From positions 3,720,001 through 3,784,000 of the forward strand of contig OY744468.1 of assembly GCA_963556145.1 (NCBI GenBank): DNA of 64,000 nt, read 5' to 3'. Made by a program: the position numbers and the translations under genes. The stretch comes from Hygrocybe punicea (taxonomy: Eukaryota > Basidiomycota > Agaricomycetes > Agaricales > Hygrophoraceae). Shown here in pieces: positions 22,636 through 33,664 of the stretch (positions are counted from its first letter, which is position 1; each line of letters starts with the position of its first letter). The notes below the pieces were generated by a model. It was given only the letters and a program-made list of their open reading frames with translations, did not search any database and had not been told where the DNA came from.

Positions 22636-23420
22636 ACCGGTCTGGATATTTTGGCTGGCCATGGGAGATGGATTGTCCGACCGGTCTGGGTATCTTGGCA
22701 GGCCATGGAACATGGATTGGCCGACAGCCCAGGGTAATTTGGCTGGCCATGAAAGGTGGATTGGCCGACGTGTCTGGGTATTTCAGCTGGCCATGGAATA
22801 TGGATTGGCCGACGGGTCTGGGTATGTCGGCTGGCCATGAAAGGTGGATTGGCCGACCACACTGGGTATTTCGGTTGGCCATGGAACATGGATTGGCCGA
22901 TGGGTCTGGGTATTTCAGCTGGCCATGGAACATGGATTGGCCGACGGGTCTGGGTATTTTGGTTGGCCATGGAACATGGATTGGCCGATGGGTCTGGGTA
23001 TTTCAGCTGGCCATGGAACATGGATTGGCCGACGGGTCTGGGTATTTTGGTTGGCCATGGAACATGGATTGGCCGACGGGTCTGGGTATTTCAGCTGGCC
23101 ATGGAACATGGATTGGCCGATGGGTCTGGGTGTTTTGGTTGGCCATGGAACATGGATTGGCCGACGGGTCTGGGTATGTCGGCTGGCCATGAAAGGTGGA
23201 TTGGCCGACAGGTCTGGGTATTTTGGTTGGCCATGGAACATGGATTGGCCGACAGGTCTGGGTATGTCTGCTGGCCATGGAACATGGATTGGCCGACAGG
23301 TCTGGGTATTTTGGCTGGCCATGGAACATCGATTGGCCGACGGGTCTGGGTATGTTGGCTGGCCATGAAAGGTGGATTGGCCGACAGGTCTGGGTATTTT
23401 GGTTGGCCATGGATTGGCCA
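22636..23420 (+). repeat. 44-bp minisatellite array 1 (~18 units)
   Basis: Period of 44 bp measured from successive GGCCATGGAACATGGATTGG starts (for example 22921 and 22965). Each unit also has CCGACGGGTCTGGGTAT. Units fall into variants ending TTTTGGTT, TTTCAGCT or GTCGGCT, and a GGCCATGAAAGGTGG variant recurs; the same variants occur in array 2. Because 44 is not a multiple of three and the unit lacks stops, long open frames run through it in several frames on both strands. These are not genes. Confidence 0.9.
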
Positions 23421-23570
23421 ATCCTGGTTAGTATACCGTCAGCCATGGGACATGGGTTGGCAAATACCATATATTGGCTTGCTGGTCATTCTTGGCAGAT
23501 GGTTATGGTCCAGTTGGTTAAAAATATATTACTTTCTTCTGTTCAACTATATCTTCTCTAATAATATGTA
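23421..23570. other. Short spacer between array 1 and KDZ gene 2
   Basis: AT-rich 150 bp with one degenerate GGTTGGCAAATACC trace of the minisatellite. It contains the likely 3' untranslated region of the KDZ gene (ATAATATGTATTAC near 23560). Confidence 0.4.
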
Positions 23571-26500
23571 TTACTCCATCTTGTTGGAAAAGGCAGTTTC
23601 TGCTTGTGCTATCATATTCCTCCACATTACCATTTGTTTTTCCGCATAACAGATGTGCCCCCTCAGTCCCAGACCAACTTTGTCACGACGTGCTTCCCAT
23701 TGCACCTTCTGGTGTTGCAGCCAACGAATCACGTTACCCATTTCTGACTTGACGCTTTGCAATTCTTCAGACCACCGATCATATCTGGCCTTGCCACGGA
23801 GCCAGTTTACACGATACACTGTATAGCAGTAAGATCTTCCATGAATTGCTGTAGCAGAACAATTCACCTTCTTGCATCCAATCGTTGTCACCAGTATTAT
23901 TCCTTTCTTTCCTCCGCCAGATCCAGGGCAGCTTGTGACTCCTCTGGCCCACTCTATTCTCCTCAAGCATATCACCACTCATCTTGATATCCTCCTGCCT
24001 CAGCACTTTGAAATGATCCAAAATGTCTGCATTCCCCCCTAGATTGACCAATGCTCGACGAGCCTGCCTGTAGCTGGTGGCATATTTACCAACTTTTTGC
24101 TGGATGGCATGTATGTCATCCCATGCTCGAGTCTTCTTCTTCTGGCTGTTTGCTCCACGAACAGAGGTTCGAAAGATTACCATTTTCTCACCCAGTGTCA
24201 TCCTCAAGTTTTCCAAACAATCGTTTGCTTGGCCCACCCTGAGTTCCACCTCCTGAGCCACCAAATTTTCCAAACCCAGCCGAGCACATTCCTCCACTCC
24301 TAAGGTCGATGGCATTGTGAGTCGGCAATTTTCTGGCCATTCTGCAACATGGTCATCATCTTCTTCGTCTACCCCACCCTCCTCATCCACATCCACAATC
24401 CAGTCATCAGCAGTGGGATTATAATTGACCAGATTACACTCATCCACATCTTCACCAAGTATTCCTTGTATTTTTCTGTGGAACGAGTCGATCCGAGACT
24501 GCAGTCTATTTCGCCGATCCTCCAGATTTGCCTTGTCTGTGAAACTGCCCGTTTTTTGAACAGCACGAGCCGTTGTTTTCAGAGTATTCCTGTAGGGTAA
24601 ACAAATGTCAAAGAGACGATCGATGAGAATGAGGATACATCCTACTGTGCTTGTTCTATGTTTATTCCTTCATTTAAGATGGTCACCCGACCAGCCATTA
24701 TATCTTTGGGATTCCCTGTCATCAGTCTCAACCTGATCTCAGCCTGCGATGGTGCTGGTGAAACATCATTACCGTGTCCAAAACACCAACACTTTACAAG
24801 ACAAACCTTTCTCCATTCTGACGTCGAATACCCTCAAGTAGTCACCACGGAAATCCATTGCCCTTCTTTCTTCTTCCTTCCACTCCGCCAGCACTTGCTC
24901 ATCCACAGTTTCGGAAAGCTCCTCAAAGGCTGCCTTCATTTCCTGCATTCCATCTACTGCTTTATCATATCGTTTCAACAAAGACCGAACTGTGTGACAG
25001 CTATGGTGATGATATGTATTGATGACATGCCTATGAATCACCTACCCATTCCTACCAACTTCTTCCAATTCGAATCCCTCATAAGGTCATCCAAGATCTC
25101 ACGTCGTTGGGATTTTGACATGAAACGAATAAAACTGGAAATCTTGTTGATGATAGCCCACAGTGTCTCCAAAATTTCACCATCCTGCTGACCAGCACCA
25201 CGAACAAAGTTGAGACTGAATAGGGCAAAACACTTGGCAACATGTGCACCAAGATGAAACTTGCCCACAGCCCCAATGATCTCAAGCGCCTCAGGGAGAG
25301 TGAGGTGGTCAGAATCGGAAACCCTTTTAGCAAAATTGATCAGCCAACTGCAGGCAATATCATATTCCACCAGTGCTTGGGTGATACCACTGTGGCACAG
25401 CCTATTGAGAGCATTGCATATCGAATAATCAACGTTCATGTGTCTGGTGCAGACTCTTTAATAAATTTGTCACGATTCATAGCTCAAAATACATGACTAA
25501 CCGTTCACCCTTCTGGAAGTCGACGACACTGTGGGGTACAAAGCAACCATGCTTGGCACATGCACATGCACCGATGCCAGTAGCGTATAAGTTATGACGA
25601 TTGGCGTTTGCTTGGTTGACGGCCTTGTGATTGGAGCACTGTGACCTCTGATACATGATCATTGATTTAGCATTCACGAAATTCACAATTCGATAAATAC
25701 CTCTTTGGACTCCAGGGAAGCTGCCAGATGAGCACGATAAGGTGCATCCTCAACCATATAGCCTTGTCCATCGATAAGCCCAACGTCGTCATCAGGCTTC
25801 CGCATGTTAATCTGCTCAGCTTTGAAATTGCCATCGACGATGATGCTGGGCCTGTAAAGCCACCTGTTTCCCTGTTTGGTGTGGAACTACATGAAAGCTG
25901 ATCAGAATGACCCACTGATGCGGTCTATCCATCCAGTTCTGCGGAAGATTTATCCCTGGCTGGGGACATGCAGGGCAAAACAATGCCAGATCGCCATTAC
26001 CAGGCTCCCTCTCAGTGTCATGCCCAAAGCCGAATCGTTTCTTGAGGTGCAAGTATCGCCACTGTCTTGACACCCTCATTAGCTCACGATAACGATCCTG
26101 AACACCATAACTCAGTACTCCGTTCTGTATGCACAATGTAACAAAACAACTAGTATATCACGAACCGGCAATGTATCTGGAAATGCATTGGAAGACAGTC
26201 TCCTTAACTTGTTATAAAAGTTGTTTGCAGACGTTTTGCACTCCATCGAATCAATGTAGAAATGATCCAGGAGCTGGAAAGTGAATGCTGACGATGGCCG
26301 TTTTGCTGTTGCAGGATACAAATGCATTCGAAGTAGTTGAATATCTCGAGTGGGGGCATCTGGGCAGGAGCACCATCGGATTCGACGTCGGTAAATTCCA
26401 TTCGTATGAGTGACAGTTATGATATCTTCCTCGGCGTGAACTGCCAAAGCCGGATCCAAATCGTCCTCCTCACCACCACCTGACATAAGAACATCATGCA

Positions 26501-27134
26501 GATATGTATCTTCGACAGATGGCTGGGGGCCATCTTTTCTGTATGACGGACAATCGCCTCCACCATGGCCAAGACGCATGACCAGGCCAATCGTATTAAG
26601 GTCATGTTTCAGGAAACATCTGCCGTTCCATATCTCAATTCTGTGGAATGGATTATGAATGTGTGTCTGCAAACAACAACGCTGGCAGAACAAAGGGCAA
26701 CCATAGCAATCAGGGCAACGAATGGTGATATCAGCCATCAGACATGACTGGCATGTAACATCGGAAGGGGGGGCCTCAGATGATAAGAGTTCGGAGAGGT
26801 ATTGCTTGTGAATCGCTTTCCAGGCTTCCATTTCATCATTCTGTGTCTAATTGACATGCAATCAAAATCAAGTCGTACAGATAATAGTTGTGTCAACCTT
26901 TCCACGCTTATTGCGATGTCTCCTTGTCTGAGGGTCCTCCTCTTCCACAAACGACGTTGAGGGCAAGGGAAGATCTTCACTCCTATGTGATTGTTTTACA
27001 GGACTTGGCGGACAAATAACTGGACGAGCCTTGACTGTCTTTCCACCTCGTTTCTTTTCCACCACCATAAATTCAACCTCTCTGGCAAATTCCTTTTTTT
27101 TTCCCGACCGGGAAATGACTTTTGATTTCGGCAT
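23571..27134 (-). CDS. CxC2-KDZ transposase (gene 2), apparently intact
   Basis: Starts at ATG 27134 with a basic N-terminus (MPKSKVISRSGKKKEFARE). After one intron comes the CxC2 cysteine cluster: CQSCLMADITIRCPDCYGCP, FCQRCCLQTH. Next are RRRIRWCSCPD and LALFCPACPQPGINLP. The transposase core has IIVDGNFKAEQINM (about 25840), SQCSNHKAVNQANANR, GIGACACAKHGCFVP, YDIACSW (about 25370), GKFHLGAHV and GEILETLWA (about 25160). The C-terminus holds RVGQANDCLENLRM and YRVNWLRGKARYDRW. Exons join in frame across about eight GT-AG introns, with no internal stop needed. The D of VDGNF, D of YDIAC and E of ETLWA are the likely catalytic triad (inference). It should mobilise the element that encloses it. 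Confidence 0.88.
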
Positions 27135-27277
27135 GGATGAACAATAGTTAGATGAGTGTGGGAAAAGTGAGAAAATGACACGCCTTATAAAGACCAATAC
27201 ATGAGGCAAAACACATGGATAATAATAAAGATTATTACGTCGCTTGATATACAAATACATTTGAGGACAGGAAAATG

Positions 27278-29101
27278 TTACAAATCCGATGAACTGTCAG
27301 AATCTGATACCATAGTTGGGGCCTCAAACCAACCGGGGACCAATTTAACATCACCGGATGAACCCTCCTTTCCTTCCAATACAACCCTTTCCAGCGCATC
27401 ACCCTGAATGCAATTACGAACAGCTTGCCTGCGCAACGCCCCCTGGAGTTCCTGACGGAGCGTGGGTATCCGCCCATCTTGCCATGGATCTTTGGCAGCT
27501 CTGATAGCAATCTCGTCACCCAGCATGATGTTCATCATTTCTATTGGGTTTTCTAAGAAGATTCGGAGGAAGTGCAGCATGTAGATGCCGCAATCATCAA
27601 AATTTGGCTGGACAGGTACCTGAAAACAAATGTTCAATTCATTCGCAACACGGAGGTTAGACGTGGTTCACCTTGGGGATGATTCTCTTGATAGGTGCCA
27701 GCTTTTTCACCTGTCTGGTGTTCTTCGCAATGCAGGCTAGCCACGCATGAACCAGGGATATATCTTTTTGATGGTGTGCTGGGGGCAGTGAATCGAGAAC
27801 AAATGTTACGCTAACCGACAATGAGTAAGTTCAATGCAAAGCTGAAATGGATAACTACGTGTGTAGTCCATCAGGAGGATTTTCTAACAAACATGCAGCA
27901 GGATTTGCCACGATAATCAAATACCAGTGGTCACTGATGGTGAAGTGAGATGTTGCCTTCATGAAAACTGACTACACTCACCCAGTGGGCACAGGAAAGA
28001 CCAAGTATGGGAGCGAAAATATGTCGATTGCCTTCGTCCACCTCTTCAAAGTCTTCACCCTGTTCTTCCTATGACCAGATTCAGAGGAAATGAAGTTATA
28101 TGAACAACCAAGCAACGTGCACCTCAATTTCTCCATGAAAAAAGTAATGAATATGTGTATGTTTGTTGGCAACTCCGGCTGATGGATTGCTGCTTGCTGC
28201 AGAGCGTAACTGAAACGGGGAATAAGCTACTGCACTGGAGGGTTGAAATGTACCTACTGGGTACCAAAATTAATCAGTTCATCATCTAGCCAATCCTTTT
28301 CCAAACATTGATATGACATCCACGGAACAGCACCCCGCTCTGAGTATTTTGCAACAGTACACGTGTTTTCAACCCTAGAACACCTGAGGTGAGTGACGGG
28401 CCTGGCCATGGCAATGTGATGTACATGACCGCATCTGGCCTTTCATTCAACTGCAAAAATCGGCCATTGGTTTCAATGTCATTTCTGTTGAAGTAGAGAT
28501 TAGTTGTGGTATGATGAATGTGTGATACTCACTGTAAATACTTGATGCTACTTTCGCCCAGTGTACTGGTGAGCAAACTGAGCAAATCCGCATACATATC
28601 TGATGTCCAGGATGCATGCTCGTTGTCGAAATAAATGCCAATTTGATGTTTTGAAACAATCTCTGAGTATCAATTGCATTCACATGTAAGCTTATTGAAA
28701 TGGTGGCGTACCATTGTTCTCTCTGCCTAAAAACACGCATGTGGCTTTATCCACATGCCGAGAAATGAGCACATGCAATACCAAGCCGCGTATCTGCTCT
28801 TCATTTGGTTTGGTGGCCTACAAAATTACTTGAATATCAAGGGTGGGCTGTTGAAGACTGACAATCACCTGGCAACTGACAACATCGCGTTCCACCAATA
28901 GTTGCATGGTCACAGAGCTGTCCTCTGTCAAAATACAACAAACACTTGTATACGACAGTGAGTGATGATTAGGATGCTGAACATGATGACTTACCATGAT
29001 CCTTTGCATTCAAACTCGACAGATGTGGTCCCTTCCGGAGATTTGTGGTAGGTGTTTCCACCAGAGACTGTGAAAAGGACGGGGAGTAGGAGAGATGGCA
29101 T
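27278..29101 (-). CDS. Ulp1/C48-type SUMO protease-like protein
   Basis: Starts MPSLLLPVLFTVSGGN at ATG 29101 and is read leftward through several exons. All four active-site elements of the C48 fold occur in order: the His of HWYLIIVANP (about 27920), the Asp of FVLDSLPP (about 27790), and the Gln and Cys of QPNFDDCGIYMLHF (about 27590). Upstream conserved stretches include ATKPNEEQIRGLVLHVLISR and SWTSDMYADLLSLLTS. The enzyme would cleave SUMO or a related modifier in the nucleus. Its start lies ~1.9 kb beyond the KDZ start and both genes point the same way. Ulp1-like proteases are known companions of several eukaryotic DNA transposons. Some exon borders are my estimate. Confidence 0.75.
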
Positions 29102-29190
29102 ATTCAATTGATGTGAGGTTATGCACGTGATGGTTGAGAACAAAGAGAGCTGTTCAATCATGTGATGCCGGGTCACATGTAATGTGGTCA

Positions 29191-29218
29191 CGTGACATCA
29201 CACATGCATGATGTCACG
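29191..29218. promoter_or_regulatory. Inverted motif CGTGACATCA / TGATGTCACG, site 1
   Basis: Perfect 10-bp arms around an 8-bp centre, 90 bp upstream of the Ulp1-like start codon. The same core occurs in palindromes at 30183 and 38858. It resembles a bZIP (ATF/CRE-like) site; this is inference. Confidence 0.5.
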
Positions 29219-30182
29219 CCGCTGTTGGACACATTTAACGCAGTAGGGAAATTGGATAGCAAAGAAGAGGTAATAGCAGCGCTGCACAAATTGCACATCC
29301 TCTATGAGATTGCTCATTCCCCACGTAGCCATTATTCTATGTTTTCTAGTAGATATGATACCCTAAAATGGGCATTTGTTTTTATTTGGCCAGAAATCAC
29401 CTTATTCCATCACATCCTGAGTCGCACCATCAACGTTGGCCAAGGTAATTTCTCTTGATTCCAACACACTACCATCTTGCTGCATGGCAATAATCACTGG
29501 TACGGCAGCAAATGACAGCGCCGTTGTATCCTTGGTAGGGCGCTGTACCAGGGAAATGTGGAACGCCACATTTACGGCGGTTCTTGTTGACGTGCGGCCT
29601 GGTAAAGCTGCTGCTTTTCACGACATTGAATGCTTCCCCCAGTGTGTTTACAACATTACACTGACCCCACTTTTGATTGTTTAGGATGTGCCTGAAATCT
29701 ATTTGTGTCTTTTCATGCGGCCGTCACCGAACAAGAACAATATTCTGTCTGATGGCTTGGCATGATGCGATCAGAAGACGCAGGCCATGCACGAACGCCA
29801 TTCCTGAAAGGAGGCTGGCCACACATGTTTGGTGTGGACGAAAATGTTCGTATGCGTATGGGATATTTCGTTCACCTAGCCACTAGGTTTGTTGCAGGTG
29901 TGCTACATCCCTTGATTGTCGGTGAAACCTGTGAACGTTAATTTTCACCAACCGCCCACATATACAGTTGAAATCAAGGCAAAGGTGTTCATTATTCGGC
30001 AGCGACGCTGTAATTAAACATCTGTGCAACAAAGCGCCATTCACAAGCTTCCTGCCCAGAGCATGAATTTCAAATGTAACAATATACAGTACTGACGTTT
30101 CTGTAACTACGGGCCTTTGCAACACTGCTATTTACGACTTTCCTAGCCAGTATATGAATGCACACAACAACGAGTCACGCCT
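29219..30182 (+). other. Intergenic stretch with weak coding remnants
   Basis: No recognised gene. Frames at 29192-29458 (KEEVIAALHKLHILYEIAH) and 29680-29886 look protein-like for short stretches but lack consistent splicing. They may be a decayed gene or an unrecognised exon. AT content is mixed and no repeat was found. Confidence 0.3.
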
Positions 30183-30218
30183 GTGATGTCACGTTTGGAC
30201 GTCCAAACGTGACATCAC
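30183..30218. promoter_or_regulatory. Perfect 36-bp palindrome, site 2
   Basis: Each 18-base arm begins GTGATGTCACG and the centre is GGACGTCC. No mismatch. More CACGTGA/TCACGTG boxes follow at 30270-30305. It carries the same core as sites 1 and 3. As DNA it can form a cruciform; as a binding site it suits dimeric factors. Confidence 0.6.
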
Positions 30219-30380
30219 GGACGTGACTTGTCACCATCCAAACTTGGCCACATCATGTGAGTCAAGTCATTTCACGTGATAAAAACCAACCACGTTTGTC
30301 ACGTGAACAAATACAACCAATCACAAGCGCTGATTGAATTCTTTTTCCCATCCTTCGTTGTTTTCTCCCTCATCATTGTA

Positions 30381-30433
30381 CATCCCACACTGCGAGATTG
30401 TTGTACCGGGCAACAATCTCGCATTATGGGATG
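30381..30433 (+). other. Strong 53-nt hairpin
   Basis: A perfect 13-bp stem (TGCGAGATTGTTG with its complement) closes a 7-base loop TACCGGG. After a 3/3 internal loop it is extended by 7 bp (CATCCCA/TGGGATG). It sits upstream of the triplicated cassette and the TET/JBP-like gene. It could be a structured leader or a relic; no family recognised. Confidence 0.5.
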
Positions 30434-30594
30434 CCACGCACTTTAGGTTACATATCATTCTTCTACCCAAATGGTGAGTGGTTTGTTATGTCTCTGCTGA
30501 ATGCCATTCACTTAGAATATTCGTAAGTGACTGATTGTTTGTCACTGCGATTGATCTTCTACAGCTTCCTGCCAAGGTTTCCACATGCATTAAT

Positions 30595-31400
30595 TGTGGA
30601 ATCAGTACGTGCCAAACCGATGGTGGCCGGTCCTCGGACATGGGTGCTTGCTGCTGCCAGTCAACCTGGAATGAAAAGGTGGGTGAATCTCACCGATTTG
30701 CTTGCCAGGCAACCTCCTTGCAACAGGCCTGGCGGTATACCCATTTGCATCCAAGGTGTGTGTCTTCTCATTTTAATATTGCGCTTTTAGTAGTGATTCA
30801 CTTTCATTACAGCTTCTCTTTCCATCATGTTTTGTGGCGGTGAATAGGCTTACTGACAATTTTACTGCGTTCAGATAAGTTATCCATGAGCGCGAGTTGT
30901 GGCATCAGTGCGTGCCAAACCGGTGGTGGCAGGTCCTCAGACATGGGTGCTTGCTGCCGCCGGTCAACCTGGAATGAAAGGGCGGGTGAATCCCCCTGAT
31001 TTCCTTGCTGGGCAACCTCCTTGCAGCGGGCCTGGCAGTATTCCTGGCTACAACTGAGGTGTGTGTCTGCTCATTTTAATATTACCCATGTTGACAGGTT
31101 GACTCACAGGTGATATACGTCGTCTTATAGTAGTGATTCCCTTTCATTACAGCTGCTCTGTCCATCATGTTTTGTCGCAGCGAATAGGCTTGCTGACAAT
31201 TTTACTTATTTCAGACCACTCCTTCATAGTGCAAGTTGTGGCATCAGTGCGTGCCAAACTGGTGGTGGCCCGTCCTCAGAAATGGGCGCTTGCCGCTGCC
31301 GGTCAACCTGGAATGAAAGGGCGGGTGAATCCCCCTGATTTCCTTGCCAGGCAACCTCCCTGTAGTGGGCCTGGTGGCCTTGTTGACATCAAGAAAAGTA
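30595..31400 (+). repeat. Triplicated ~300-340 bp cassette with conserved frame
   Basis: Three diverged copies begin at 30601, 30904 and 31243 (ATCAGTNCGTGCCAAAC). Spacings of 303 and 339 bp are both multiples of three. In all three one frame stays open over ~45 codons: VRAKxVVAxPQxWxLAAA then QPGMKxRVNxxD and QPPCxxPGG. Between them are intron-like stretches starting GTGTGTCT and ending with CATTACAG or TTTCAG. This suggests a repeated exon in a gene, perhaps a 5' part of the TET/JBP locus or a separate small gene. Product unknown. Confidence 0.45.
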
Positions 31401-31655
31401 AGTCTTGCTGTACTTTTGACTATTCTATCATTCACCAAACGGCACAGGTATCAATCAGCTTATAAATGTGCATGGTCTGTATATGTATATACACTGGATC
31501 TGCTCGGCATTGCCATTTTTTGTGCTATATTGTGTGTTATATCATAGTTGGTCATTCTTGTGACATGGCGAAATTGCTGTATGCAGCAAATTATTAAATG
31601 CTAAAAGTTCTAACCATAATAACACCTTATTAAATTATACCGCCTCGAGGCCACC

Positions 31656-33271
31656 ATGTGTACTAAAACTGACCTTCCCAATTCTCAACCAATCTCACTT
31701 CTCAACCATTATGTACGCCGACAGAATCCCCTCAAAGAATGCACAATCCAAGGCAATGGAAGCCTCGCTTTCCGTCAACATGAAAACAAAGGATTGTGGT
31801 CTGGCTCCAAATCTAAAGAAACATATGTGGACGAGGCTGAGAAGAATCCTCTCAAACACTACATCGTATTATAGGAAGTCGGGCATGTGCCCTCCGAAGT
31901 CTCCTGTAGAGGAATGCAAACGGCTGAGGTCAGATCCATGCTACTTCAATGTCATATCTTACATGTTTTGTAGATCACGTTTGATGATGCTGAGGGATCA
32001 GCTTCCAGTTAGCAAGGTCTTGGGAGATTCGGCCCCAGATTGCGAAACATTCTCCAAGTTGGACATGGTCTCAGAATCCGAACTGGAGAGGGTTCTCCTC
32101 ACTGTGGCAGCCGCGATTTTGAACCCTAGTACGTTGCTGCCATGAAAGTCAGCATATTTAGACTGACATCTTGCCTCAAAGTAATTTTGCCCTTGGATGC
32201 GAATAGACTGGCAAATCGAGTGAAGAATATCAAGGACACTTCGGATGCTGACAATGAAAACCTACTCAGGTTTTTTCAGGAGATTCACATCGGACATGTG
32301 AATGAACCAGCTACAGTAATCGACACGTGTGGTTCAATTTTGGTCTGGTATCTACCTGATGTTGTAACTCCAAGACGTATTGTGAGTCACTTGCCCCCCG
32401 GAAATATGGTTTTTGACAGTACCCACTGCGACACAGGAGGAATTGAATGTCAGTGCTGAAATGATAACCGAAATTCTGGAAGAATCCTATTCAGAGTCCC
32501 TCAAAAAACTTGAGAAAGGGAAAGATCCGCAATGGAGGAAAGATCCAAACATTTTCTTTCCACCTCCAAACCCACGATTTCACCCAGGATCAGTGGATTT
32601 CCCCGCAGCATGGTTTGCTCAGGGTAGAGAGGTAACACCTTTAGTTAGTCGTCTGTTTTACATGAGCTGACCGCCTGTTTTTTCAGCGACTTACCGATAG
32701 GTTGATCATGTCGACAACTCTTCGAACAACTGAAGCCACCATGTGGATGGCTGCAATCGAACCCAGCGAGCTGATCTTCAACGCAATTACTGCGTTAACC
32801 CATCAGTCATTGTACACAGCTGGCCTTCTGGCTGTGACGAAAATCCAGGACGGCGAAACGATCAAGAACGTGGAAACACACGAAAATGCTAAGGAGTGGA
32901 CATCTGTTTACACTGGAATCGCCGTTATCGTTAACAGGATTACAACTCGACACAGAGATGCTGGAGGGTGTCCAGAATGGTATGATTTGCTGGCGAGTTG
33001 TGGGACACATATGAACGCGGAACTAGCCATCCCTGAGTTGGATGCTATGTTCTCTTATTCGCCAGGAACCGTCATCGAAATTTGTGGCAAGGTTCTCGGT
33101 CACAGTGTAGGCAGATGGGAGGGCGGTGAAAGAATATGCATGGCGCATTATATGCGAAACATGGTACATGACCGTCTCAACATTGACAAGCCCACCTGGA
33201 GCCGACACAATGTGTTTGCAAGGGAGATGAATGCCGAGTTTCGGGCATCACAGGAATGGAGATGGAATTAG
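31656..33271 (+). CDS. TET/JBP-like 2-oxoglutarate/Fe(II) dioxygenase
   Basis: The catalytic domain is in the last exon (32702-33271). NRITTRHRDAGGCPEWYDLL supplies the HxD iron ligands (His at 32951). ELDAMFSYSPGTVIEICGK is followed by VLGHSV, the likely distal His, and GERICMAHYMR, the likely oxoglutarate-binding Arg segment. This spacing is that of fungal TET/JBP enzymes, which oxidise 5-methylcytosine. Upstream exons (from about 31656) carry NPLKECTIQG, ESELERVLLTVAAAILNP and FHPGSVDFPAAWFAQGRE, joined by short introns (for example GTAACACC...TTTTTCAG before 32690). The start codon is uncertain. Expansions of TET/JBP genes linked to KDZ transposons in mushrooms have been reported by Iyer and colleagues; location inside this KDZ element fits that. 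Confidence 0.78.
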
Positions 33272-33664
33272 CTATTGTGCCAAGGGAGATATCATCCTAA
33301 CGTAAAAGTACGACGGCTACCGTTGCATGCTTTGTACGACTGTAGTCAGAAACCTCTGTGGAACTAAATCTTGTTATCCTCATTCACGGACGACAAAGGC
33401 CTATGAGTTTCAACTAACAGATAGCTAGACAGTGTTAGACAGTGTTCGGAGAATTTCCATGGCTTTACATTGATAACTCTGTCACATTGACAACTCAGTC
33501 AATTCGAAATGTGTACTTAAATGTGGCAATTCACATGATGTGGTCACACGTGATCACAGTAAACCGTGACGCGTCATTTTTTTTTTTACCTTCTGCACCC
33601 TTATCATCTAGCCTCAGCCTCTCTTGAATTGCTCTCAGATACACTCGAATTGAACATTTTGGCA
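33272..33664. promoter_or_regulatory. Intergenic region between TET/JBP-like and JmjC-like genes
   Basis: About 390 bp, with a TCACACGTGATCAC box near 33544 and a run of T just before the JmjC-like start. It probably holds the terminator of the dioxygenase gene and the promoter of the next gene. Confidence 0.4.

Noticed and set aside
22636..23420. Regular repeat array that might suggest CRISPR
   Set aside because: Units are contiguous with no unique spacers, and the sequence is clearly eukaryotic.
22600..23650. Open frames of 150-300 codons with repeated MEHGLADGSGYFSWPWN-like peptides
   Set aside because: They run through the 44-bp minisatellite in several frames on both strands. A stop-free unit whose length is not divisible by three produces this automatically.
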